From Schistocephalus solidus (lineage: Eukaryota; Platyhelminthes; Cestoda; Diphyllobothriidea; Diphyllobothriidae), in NCBI GenBank assembly GCA_017591395.1, contig WEDG01004982.1, positions 62,001-126,000 on the forward strand: a stretch of 64,000 nucleotides of DNA, read 5' to 3'. The notes below the pieces were generated by a model that saw only the letters and a list, made by a program, of their open reading frames with translations, did not search any database and was not told the origin of the DNA. A program made the position numbers and the translations under genes. Positions 23,701 to 35,700 of the stretch are shown here, piece after piece; position 1 is the stretch's first letter; each line of letters begins with the position of its first letter.

Positions 23701-26700
23701 GACGAGTGCGAATATGAATTCGAAATGTCGGGCCTATGAAATTCTTGTCACATTGATCGGGTCTCCTTTTTATGACTATTTACTGCACTCTTTCCCGTGC
23801 TACGGACAAGAAATGAAATTAGGTAAACCGATTATTCTAGTAACATATCGATCGTCGCATATGATGACCTCTTCTGTGTGCCTAACAGAGTTGATTCAGG
23901 ACATTGATTTGCGTGGGAATTAATTTATAGTGAGACAGACTTTCGCAGCATCTACCGCCGACCCTCCCTCCCCCACTTAACTGATGGCAAGACAATGCCA
24001 GGAAGTCTGAAGGTCACCTCGGGCTCAATGGTTGACAAAGTTAAGCAGACTGCCTACGCGTGCAACACACGACCTGGTGACCACAATATTTACCCGGCCT
24101 TAACGAGGAGAACGAGACTCGGATCACATCTGCGTGAGGATACCACGGAGGTCGCCGTAAGAGAGAGCCGTCGAATCGAACTCACTATTATCCAGTCGTT
24201 CGCTCTATACATGATAGTTCAACCTTCGCGAACGACAGTATCTGCCCTATGCCCCGTAGCATGGCGAGTGCAGGGGCTGTGATTTGTGCGTGAATTAGTT
24301 TATGGTGACTGTAGACTTGCGCAGCATCTACCACATTCCACCCTACCACCTGAACTCACTGTCAAGACAAAGTCAAGAAGACCGGCAATGGGATCAGGCA
24401 CACTGACTGACCAAGCTAAAGAGCCCGTCTACGCGTGCCATACTCCTGACACGTGCACGATAGACCAAATTCTCACAGGAAAAAGAAGAGGGTGGATTTG
24501 ATCCCAAATGAGCGGGGAAGGACCGTGGAGGCTACAGTCCGAAAGAGCCATTGCAACCGGAATCGCCGTTTTGAGAGGACCGGGTTATTCCGTCAGTTGG
24601 CGGCCTTCCAATCTATGGCTTTTAGCCCACCGTGATAATTTACAAACGCGTGTGATTTTTTATAGGGAGAAATATGCGCTAACTGCCCTGGCAATGAAGG
24701 CTCTAGAGTCGATCTCACCCTTAGTTGACTCTTCGAACCGGTCAACCATCTTGTGCCGGTATTGACTGCACGTGGCTGGCGCGGCATCAGCCTGTGCCTA
24801 GATTTGCCACCACACCCCCATGCGTATCATTTGTTATGGGTGTGCAGCTCGAATAAAGCATGCCGGACACTTAGCCAGCCCCCATGTTGTTCTAGTGCAT
24901 CTTTCGCACACATTAGTAACCACGAGGACCAAGATATCCTGTCAATTGAAAACCTTCTTAGCCACGACTTTTAAAGCCTGGGGAGAAATGTAAGCCTGTA
25001 TGATTTAATATGCCAAGGAATGTGCTCATTTGCGGCGCGGATGGACTCCCCAGTGTCGGTCTCACTCTTCCCCCTCTTCCATGCGCCAATGTACTGCCCG
25101 AGTCTGTCAGCGAGCTGGTGATGGGATTGGGTGCAGTGGCCGACAAAGGTCAACGGCCGACCAAACGCGACCTTGTCACTAATCCATACACCAGGCTGCA
25201 CCATGACTGGGCTTCCCAATTAAGTGAGATAGGGATTTCCTGACATATGTCCTTGTGTCCGCCCTACCGGTGAACGCGAGATCTACCAACCACACATGGT
25301 CAAGAGATGTAGGGGCTTGTAACGTTAAGTGTGGCTATGGGAGTTTGTACTGCAGTGCTTATCACCGAATTTTGTGAAGGCACACATGTAGTGTATGCCC
25401 ATGTGGTGTCTGAATGCTCTGAGGCATTGTGGTTAGGTCAGGCTGGTTCACTGGCCTTATTGCAATGGATTTGCAAGTGACTGACTGAACCGATGCGTGA
25501 TAAAAATTTGCGGTGGCAGTAGATTGGGATATCTGTACTTGTGGGGATGAAGATGATGTTAATGGTGAAGTTGTAGAGTTTAGGATGTATATTTGTCATG
25601 TTGGCATTATGGCGAATTCTACTGTCGTGAAGGCGTATGTTTCAGAGAAAGCCGATATATAGTCTGAATGTCCTAGGGACATTGTGGGCTGGTGGGATGC
25701 GTTTGACAGGTATATGTCTGGGATCCTGGCACCGGTTTATCCGTCTCCATGCGATGAATTCCCAACTGACCGACATGAAATCGGGCTCTTTACCCGGAGC
25801 TTATCTCATTTCAACTACCGCATCCACTTTCATTCCCGGACTCGGACAAGCCATATGTGTATGGAAGGGAGGAAGACGAGTAAGGTTGAATCATTTTGGA
25901 TACACTTCTTCGCTCCTCACTGTAAACAGTCAAATGCTCTTTGAAACTTCACGAAACGCTTCTCGTCGTGGCCTAGCAGGTTGCCAACTGACGTGCTAAC
26001 GTAACCCTACTCAGGGTAGAGAGTCAGACTTCATCGATTCCTTTTAGATGTGAACTTACTCGCATCCTTATCGAGGCGAGATCCGAGACTCTACTGTGTA
26101 AAACCGGACATATATAGAGTGGGGACAAGACCGTGTGTGCCACCCTTGAACGGGCTGCATAACTTTGCCGGCCATTTAGTGCACACACCTCCCCTCGTCC
26201 TACCCTCCGAAGACGCTGGGTGGTGGTAGATACAACGCCATTCTGTTTAACTGTAACCCAATTGACGTTCACGTCTCTGCGGTGCCCACCGCCTTGATCG
26301 TTGGTGGATCTTTCACTAGCGGCGGTCGAAGTTTCATATAAAATTAATCCTCACATGCATTCGTGGATATAGGATATGTTTCTCTGCCTGACAGTGCAAT
26401 CGTTTCAACAGTCATTGTGTTGTCCGAAACGTAATGCGTGTATGGCAAAATATTTCTTTCCCCTCATTGAGTTTTACCTACCTTCACGTCCATTAGACTA
26501 AGGGATGAAAACCGAGTAGGCTTAGCCGTTCGTTGCCGTTTCTTTGTGAAACACACGAAAAACGCATCTGATTAATGGCCTTGCATTGCCGTGAATCAAT
26601 AGTCGCTGTGACCTGTCTAAGTATAATAAACCATCGTCCTATGTGCTTTGTTATATCAAATTATATTCATATCATCTGAAGAATCACAGTTCCACCCACT

Positions 26701-29700
26701 ACCTATTGTGCGATTTGACTAATTTTCAAATGTTCCTTCCACTGTCCCCTACAGGACTACCTTTCGCAGATGCGTCCCCCACCCGTCATTATAATGTCCT
26801 ACGAGATGTTTTTGCAGCACGCTGACCGTGTCACCTCACTAGCTAATTTGGATCTCCTGGTCTGCGATGAGGGTCATCGCCTCAAAAATCTAGGTATCAA
26901 GACGACCACTGTGAGTATGGCTTAACCGTGTACCTGCTCCTCTGCGCCTGCCTGTCCATCTGCTTCATCTATTGGGTCACCCTTTTTCAGCTGCTTTCCA
27001 AACTGCCGTCTAGACGTCGCATCCTCCTTAGTGGAACGCCCGTGCAAAATAACCTCAATGAACTCTGGTCATTGGCCGAATTCTGTGCGCCGGGCGTCCT
27101 CGCTGATAGTCAAGAAGAGTTCCGCCAGCGTATCGCGAATCCGCTTTCACTCGCTCGTAGACCCGTAGACCCCCCTTGCTGACTTCGCTCCCGCGACACG
27201 AGCGGACGAAAGCGGTAGTATTCGCGCCAGTGGAAGAGAGGTCGACGAGGAGACGGAGGACGCGACTGTCATTGAAGCAGCGAGACGGCTCACCACAGCC
27301 GTGCAGAAATTCATGCTGAGACGCACTGCGGACGCCGTCTGCCGTCACTTGCCTGGAAAAAGTGAGTTTCTGCCTACCCATGCATTCTACAAGACTGGTG
27401 GCCAACCGACACAGTGCTCTTTTGCATCGGCCAACTTACCACGTAGTCTCCTGCTCGTTTACTTTTGCCCCACTGAATGAATGTTAGCCAAGACAGGCCT
27501 GAAACAGTACAAGATGACTATAAGGAGATAGGAATGCCGTTATCCACCGGAAGGGACGTTTTGATAAAAAGCCTACCCAGCATGACGAACGATTCACATA
27601 ACTTTATTCCCACTAGCTGCCTTAGTTTCATCTATAGGCTTCAACGCAGGTCGTTCAGGGTTTAAGAATGCGTAAGACATGGAAATCGGAAGCTCAACTA
27701 AATACGGTTGACCTTGCGTCACATTCGAGGGTGATTAGCGCTGGGTTGAAGGCTAGGGCAAGTTTAGGGTTTGGATCAAAGGTTCAGGCTGGGTTTAATG
27801 TTATATAATTAGTGTCAGAACACGAAAATAGGTATGTTACCTGGAATTTAGCGCAAGTCCACTTTTATTTCTGGTATGGGTTCCTCTTTCCGTGTGTTAA
27901 CCAGGAGTACTCAAAGACTAAAATAGGAACGGAACTGGTATAATGAATCAAGGGGTGGGGTGGGGGGTGGTGTCGGGAAACCGCGCTACCAGAAAACGCT
28001 TTCCTGCAAGTTGAGCTAGAACTCGGAGTGGGTGCTCTACTTCGTAGCAACTTCTGGCAGTTCTGTGGACTAATTGACATACCTCTCCTCACTCACGAAG
28101 GAAGGACTTTTATACTGACATTGTAAGGCGAACTTCTTTTACGAAAAAGATTTGTAGTTGACACAGGACATTCACATAATCCGTAATTTTAGTAACGAGC
28201 ACACACCTTAAGACGGCATATTCCGATACAAACCCCCCAAGACTCAATCTACTTGCTGAAGTTGCATACTCAGTCAAGTGTCTGTTACCATTGTCACTTC
28301 TTCTAATCAACAGGTTGCGGGTTCGAGCCTCGAGTGATGCACCACTTGGGGTTGGGTATGACTGGCTGATGGCTGCTAATGAGCCAGCAATGGCCATTAC
28401 ATTCTCACTTGTCTTTGCCGGTAATGCCATTCTTTCTATAATACTAGCCGCTGTGAGGATGCTGGCGGAACTCGAGAGTGAGCCAGAGTCAGAGCAGGAC
28501 GAGTGAGTACCGTTAGCGATCGGTGAGCGTTCATCCATGGATCTCTTTGACCTTTTTTCGGCAGCAGTGAGCATAACAGATTTATGAGTGTTCTCTCCCT
28601 GTGCTTTCTTCCACATGCTTGCGTTTTTGCATTTTTTAACCTATTTTTTCCCATCTGCTATGCACTCAGCGAATACATTAGCTTTGGCACGTCTCAAAAC
28701 GCCGTCTGAGCTTAAAACCACAGGATGGTTCAATCTAGGCGTTAACGTATCACTTTTGGTCGTCTTTTTCGTTTTCAGTCTTGCTTTTCTCTCCAAAGTT
28801 GCCCACAGCGCGATTACGTAGGCCTGAATTTATTCACGGTATTTGCATAGAAATGACCCACCTTCCTCTCCATTTCCTTCCCTCCTTCATCTCATCCTCT
28901 TTTGCCTTCTTCCGTCCTTCCACCCCTCGATCTCTCCCTGCACTCACTCGTCTCTATGCTGGATACAGTTGTGTTCATGCCTTAACCAGCGGGGGGGGGG
29001 GGGGAGGGGCGATGACCGAAGGTCCAAGAACCGCCATCCCGTCTTAACGAAACGTTTTAAGTGAGACTTTTGCGTTGAGCTCTCCGATGCCTCCGGGTGG
29101 CATCTGATCAAGTATAAGTAAACTGAGCACGTGGGGCGGACAGCAAAAGGCACGCCCAAATCACCCCTGCGATGTTATCGCAGTGAGTGAAAGCTGTCTC
29201 ATTGCGTACCATTTCGTCGAATTTCCACGCGCGCAGTCCAGTATTCACATTCTTACAGAACTGACCGGGCAGATGCTCGGAGCACTCCGATGCTTGAAAC
29301 GATGACGATATCGTGTCGGGTCCCGAAAAATACTGTCAGGGATTGAAGAAAATTATCGACAATGACAAAGGTAGACTGGAAGAGTCATTTCTGACTTATT
29401 AGCCGTCATCAGCCAGCCATATCAAACCCCAGATGGTGCACCACCCGAGACTCAAACCTGCGACCTGTGAACTAGAAGTCCGATGCTCTAACGCACTGCG
29501 CCACGGGTTTGTTGTCATGTCGATTTTGATCGGGAATATGAACATTGGTGAATGTAAGCTCGCTGATCGATTACGAGACTCTTTCGTCCCGTCCTGTCTT
29601 TGGGCTCACTGTCAACCCTCACCAGCGGCCGCACACCGGCTTGTATTATAGTCCCGTTACCGCTCGCCGAGCGTACACTCACCGATATTGTAAGGTTTGC

Positions 29701-32700
29701 TAAAACTCCGAGTCAGTTTTTTGAAGATGATTTCGTCTTCATTCTGTCTATACAGCAACGGCTTCGTTCCTGGGCATTTTAAAATGGTTCACATCTTTAA
29801 GAGGAGAGCCACTAACCCCAAGGAGTATACGCGATTGCCGATGTTTTGGATAAACATTCGAATTCATCCTCAAAGACAGTATCAGATAAGGGTGACGTTT
29901 GCCGGATTCAGTTGCAATACCATTGCATACCTATCAGAATTGAAGCCTCCTGCGCTCATCTCAGATGCCTACATGCGGTCCGATAATGACCTGATTGCCC
30001 ATAGCTGAACCTCTAATTGCTGCAATTTCATAACTCCTGCGGGTTCTTAGGCCAGTTGAAATGCCGACGCGATCATGTGAATAGTGCTGGTCTGCGCGCC
30101 CTGCATTTGACAAATGACTTCGCGCAAGCACAGAATATGAAGGCCGGAGTTCATTGCACATGGCAATCACCTCAGGACCAGAAAACCACAGATGAAGCCG
30201 TTCGCGGCTCACCTGGCTGTCGTCTCTCTCGGCAAATGCAGCCCTTGCTCCAGCTATCGCACCCACTTCTTATCGACAGCATCCTGGAGCTCGCCTTTTC
30301 GCTTATAAGGGGCGTATTTTCTTGGTCAGAAATTCAGTCTGGAGATACTGACCCTCCCAAAGTTTGTGGATGCATCAATTGCACTGACCACACTAAATTT
30401 TATAGGTCGTCGTAGCTTGACTCTAGCAGAGTGCTTTCGGCAGCGCAGTTGAGGTCGGTCAGACGGCGCTCGTGCACTACTTCGGCACCATCAATAGGAT
30501 GTGTGGCCCTTCCGAGAATCTAGTCAATGGCTTAGTTGAACAGGATAAGCGACAAACTGCAATCTGCCCAAATTTTGGGCCAGGCATACAACTGTTGGGA
30601 AGATTGTTATGCACCAAGAGTTTCGCAGTAGTGGAGCGATTGAAAGCCCTCTTTCGGCCTACCGTCGAGCTCCATTGTACGTCACAAGGACTCAATATCA
30701 ACATAGCTTAAAGTTGCGGCGAAATTAACACAAGAGACTGCCGTCGGTTGCTGGTAGTTATTACACAAAAAAATATTGCTCCCACACCCGACTATCTGGT
30801 GGATGCGTCCACTTTCAGCTTGAAACCCTTCCTGGTCGGACTGTCTTCTAAAATCACATACGCAAAATCTGTAACTGTAAGGGAAAGGATCTCTGCGTCT
30901 CTGCCTCCACACTTCCGCCGCTCTCTAAAAAAAAGCATTTGGTAACGTAAATAACTGTTTAAGCGTGGAGATCGTACATGCGTTCCTTAGCCATTTATTA
31001 ATTTGTTACACCAACCTGTTTGTACGTTTAGCCGAAAACATTGTCTTCTGTCGGCCGACGGAACTGCAACAACAGTTGGAGAAGGTGTTGCTCAAATGGG
31101 CACAACAGCAGCTGGATTTTGGAACAGCGGAAACTGCCATCCGTACTGATGCTGCTAACGTAGACGACAAGAGCAGTCTGGAAGAAGAAGAAGAAGAAGA
31201 AGAAGAAGAAGAGGAGGAGGAGGAGGAGGAGGAAGCGGACGAAGAACCAGATTCTGACGATAACTCACTCGCCTTGTGTGTAGGCCTCAATGAAGCTTGT
31301 GCCCCACGGGGCAATGCGGGTTCCGCTGTACTCTCCTGTATTTTGGCCTTTCGTAAACTCTACAACCACCCGACCCTGCTGCACAACTTTCTGCGCAAGC
31401 ATTTCTGCCAGAATCCCACCGGCACCCGGAAGGTTTGTTTTAAGCTTTCTTCAAATAATTGGTAGACTAGAAACAGTAGCATAGTTTTCTGCGTTGCTAA
31501 CACCACATTATTTGATAAAATGCCGTTTTCGGACTCGAATTATGGCATCGGCTGTCCGTGATTTAAACAAGGCTTTGCTTCTAGCATCTTTATAATCGGT
31601 GTTCACCGTCATTGGGAGTTCTTTCAGGTGGCGTCAAGTTTTAAAGAGAGACGCACTTGATTTTGAAAGTATCATTCCAAAATTTTCTGCGAAAGTGTTC
31701 TGCATTCACCGTAGACATAAATGGGTTGCGCGAAAAAAGATTGGGACGAAGGATCACAAACGTGACGTATTGATCGCAAACTGCAACTGCCGACATCATT
31801 GCTAAATCATCAGTACATCCGATGCAAAATTTACGCCACATTCTGTTTTCATTCGAAAAACGGTGCTGGCCTCGTTTACGTAGTTCAAACAACCTAAGAA
31901 AATGAAAATCAGTATGCGCCGAGTAAAGTAGGCTAACTTATTTACTGCTAAGACAGACCCCTAATAAATCAAAAGCATGAAAAATTTGTGGCTCAATTTC
32001 ACAAGCCTGCATTCTATCTAGTTTCGGAGACACGACAGTTCGACCGTCAATTATGACGAGATCCACCGTATGCTTCACGGAAGGGTGGTGCAGGGACAGT
32101 AACTTGCGCGTGATTTAGTTTAAAGTGATAGCAGACTTGCACTGCATCTACCGCACTCTCTCCTCCCCCACCTATGCCTGGTGTCAAAACAGAGTCAAGA
32201 AGACCGGAAATGGGAGAGGGTACAGGTGGCTGGTGCGGTCGGATCCGCCCCTGGGCGTGCCACCACACACGCACGCACACTGAATCTTCACTGGTTTGTT
32301 GCTTGTTGTTATGCTTCTTACCAATGTCGAACCTCCAGACGGCAGCAAAACCAGTAGGCAATCTATACTTAATCAATCAGGCGCTTTTACTCGTGTCTCT
32401 TGCGTGCTATTGAAGTTGACATGAAAATTAACGCCACGTGAAAAACATCTGAAGACGAGGAAATCCCAGCTGACACGAAACCATAAAGAGATGCCGGTAG
32501 CAATCTCCACGGAGCTGACAACAGGTTGAAGTCACCGATGCTTCAGCATTTTGACCAGCAAGAACATAGAACCAAATGTACACTAAGCTGGATCCCATAG
32601 AACCTTCTTTACTGACACTAAGCATGCCCTTAAGCTGGCCGGTTTCAGCGCTTGCAAGGGCAGTCCCCCGGTGCGTACGCCAGTCATCGACATCGTACAT

Positions 32701-35700
32701 CTAAAATTCGATCCACACGGTTCTAAACCGACGGAGACTACATAATATAGGTTCAAGAATCATTTCCATTTTTTGTGGACTGTGTTGAGGAGAGTTCTTC
32801 GGTGAACTTTTCACCTCACCCACTTATGCAGTGGTGTTTCTTTAAGAAGGCGGCGATGCATCTTGAGGGCGGTTGGTGAAGAACGTACACAAACCATCTT
32901 ACCCTTCCTTTCTAGATGGCCTGAGGTACTTTTGAGTTATAGTTGCAGCGCGTACGGACTGTCTCCTTTGAGGGGAATTCGGTATGCCTCACTCAGAGGA
33001 TTGTCCTCAGTCATCGATGGTCGAAAACCGACGCTGCGTACGCATATTCCGATGCTCATCACCACAGAGGGTTGGTCAGACGGGTGCCTAACACGCTCCG
33101 CTATTGGTGGCAGTGGAGATTCGGCGATGGGCCTCCGTACACCTTCAAAACCCTTGTAAAATGCAACGATGTCGGTAACGGAAAAGTGATCTAAGTAACC
33201 CTGTGTTCTCTCGGTCAGTTTGACTTGACGCCAGCAATGCGATATCGCCAAAATTTTAGAGGTCAGGCCACCGGTATCCTGGTGTAAATTCGACTGCAAA
33301 AACCGCTAGAAATCCCCTTCACTGATCTTGCCAATGATGTAGCTAAAGGGGATTGATTATCGACTAGGACCTCGTCGAACGGTTGGCGGAGATTTTTGTG
33401 GACTACACTTCCCAGAGTGATGGAGCGATAGTAGGTCTTCGTTACAACAGTACTTTTCCCAGCTCTCTGTCTAATTCTACTATCCGCCGCTAGAAATCAT
33501 ATGGAATAGAGCTCAGCCCTCCGGCGAAATCATGAAAACAGACTGTCACCGGTTACTGGTAGATACAACCAGCTTGAAGTAGGCGCTGCTGTTTGAATGT
33601 TAGCTCAATGCCTAGATTTCCATTTTCATTTCATTTCCATTTCCATTTTCCATTACCTTAAACCGTCAAGTATACGGTCAGCCAATAGCTGGCTGAAAGA
33701 CTATAGTTTGAATACCAGGATGGACGATTTTGTGACCACGGGTTAGTGACAAACAGGCAATTCTGTTCAACCGAACTTAACTGTCGCGTCGACAGCCAAG
33801 CGCAAAGCGCCCAAGTTAGGGGGTATTTTGAAGAGTTGCCTGGTCCAGTATATCAACTACCGCAAGCAGAAACGATGATAAGATCGCGCGAGGTAGTTTC
33901 CTGACCATTCCTTGGAGCTGCGTTAAGAGGGTTTTTTATCGCGTTGTTTGGCCGCTGATGATGGTATGGAAGAGAAAATGACCCAGATGATAGTAAAACA
34001 CCCTTTCAGATCCACCTATGCTCTCCGAACATTGACTGGTTCCCAAATAGGCATTATTTGACCTACCCCGAGAGGGCTATCGTTTCTCCTGTCTACGGAA
34101 AGAGCCGTAAGTCAATGCTCTGACTGCACTCTAAAGAGTTTCGCAGCTAAAGCCTAACAACGACAGGCACAAGATAATTAACCATATCAAAATTTGGAAG
34201 CCTTCGCAGCGCCTATTTTTTTGCGAAATTTTATTCTTGTCACACAATACTTTGCTGTAGGAGGGAAGGGGACAGTGTTGGAAATGTTTTTCTCCAGAAT
34301 TGGGGCTATGAAACCATGGGTTTTGACATCTACCACATCTAGCAACGCATCGGCTCTCATATTCCTAATCTCTTTTTATACACGATAACCATCGCTGGGA
34401 CATTCTTAGCTCTTGCATCGCGATCCTATGCAGGAAATGCTTCGAGTCCTGGGTATAACTGTGTTTGCCTCGCTATATTCAAATTACTTCTCATGATTTT
34501 CATATCGCTGAACTTGTTCCTACCCAGTTACCTCATTTAACATATTCAACTTCCTCCTCAGCGCGAAACTTAACATCCAGCGCCTGTACAATCTGACAAG
34601 TGACAGTATTACCTCAAAGACCTCAGATTGACGTTTTACTGTATCATTCCACATTTTTAAAGCTTCATCTTCCTTTTCGTTTTGGTTTCAGTCCATACGA
34701 AACGAGCTACTGGAGGAATTACTCGATCAGTGGAAGTCCTTGCCATCTTCCTCTAGCCTCACTTCCTGCTCTGTATCTAGCCAGACCTCGGGGAAATTAA
34801 TCGTCCTTAAACATCTCCTTCATAATCTCTTTTCACTTTCCACTGGCTCTGATGGCAGGCCCCATCGCATCGTGCTGGTTTCCAACTTTATTCAGGTAAT
34901 TTCACCGAAGAGTCCACGGCGTAATTTTTTATAAGCTTCTCCGTCACCTCTATACTGCCGGCCTTAACTAAGCTTTTCAGGGTAACACGGTCACATTCCT
35001 CATTTGTTTAACGTTAAGGATTACTTATACACCCTTGCCCCGTCAACAGGATATGGGAATAGGAACATTCCGCCCAAGTAATAAAGGCGGCCCTGCGCAT
35101 AATTCTGGGAAGGGAAAATGTTCTCATGTCCCAACCCTAACGTAAATCTTATCCTAATCCCCAGCCTAATCCTACAGTTCACACTGGCCCTCACCTTAAC
35201 CCTAAACTTACTCCTAACGTAACACCAACCTTATGTCTAACCCTAACCATAAACTAACCCTATTTTCCCCTTAGCTTTGCACAAAAACATCTATATTACG
35301 GACGGTTCATGTTCTTATGTCCTGATTAGGGGGCTATAGAACTCATCTTCACCCGTTTGCCTTCAGGTGATTGTCGTATAGTTAATAGAAAGATATATTA
35401 AGCCTACAGGACGACTAAATTCCTCGTTTTGCTGTTCACGACTGCCTCCATAGCCTATCCTAACATTCCAAATAACGCATCCTGCTCTCTATTTGCTCCG
35501 GATATTAGATACATTGCACCAAGGTATCGGAGGCTTTGTACGCTCAACTCCAACTGACTTGAATAATTTCTTCCCTTGTACGATGAATGGAGCCAGTTCA
35601 CCAGCCTTCTGAGAAACATTGCAAAATGATGTTGTCCAATATGCTCACTCAAATCCAAACAGAGTCCGAAATGATTCCTAGTAGGCTTATTAAAGTAACA

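Larger units (their letters stand above)
23265..26754. other. RAD54B intron 11
   Basis: Contains R1- and R2-related pieces between 23925 and 26000. The remainder, including 26000-26754, shows nothing recognised. Confidence 0.55.
27362..31031. other. RAD54B intron 14
   Basis: Two tRNA-headed repeats, a poly-G run and a PLE C-terminal fragment. A TTAGGG-like weak stretch at 27725-27805. The piece 30420-31031 is unassigned. Confidence 0.6.
31433..34691. other. RAD54B intron 15
   Basis: One R1 copy (32036-32290) and repeat D copy 1 (32930-33490). A CATTTCCATTTTCC low-complexity stretch near 33615-33650. Otherwise unassigned. Confidence 0.55.

Noticed and set aside
27170..27175. Frameshift in the C-run as a pseudogene mark in RAD54B
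   Set aside because: A 76-nt intron explains the frame better and gives the human spacing, and every other exon is intact.
28781..29064. Pro/Ser-rich frames around the poly-G run
   Set aside because: Low complexity from pyrimidine-rich sequence; no protein features.
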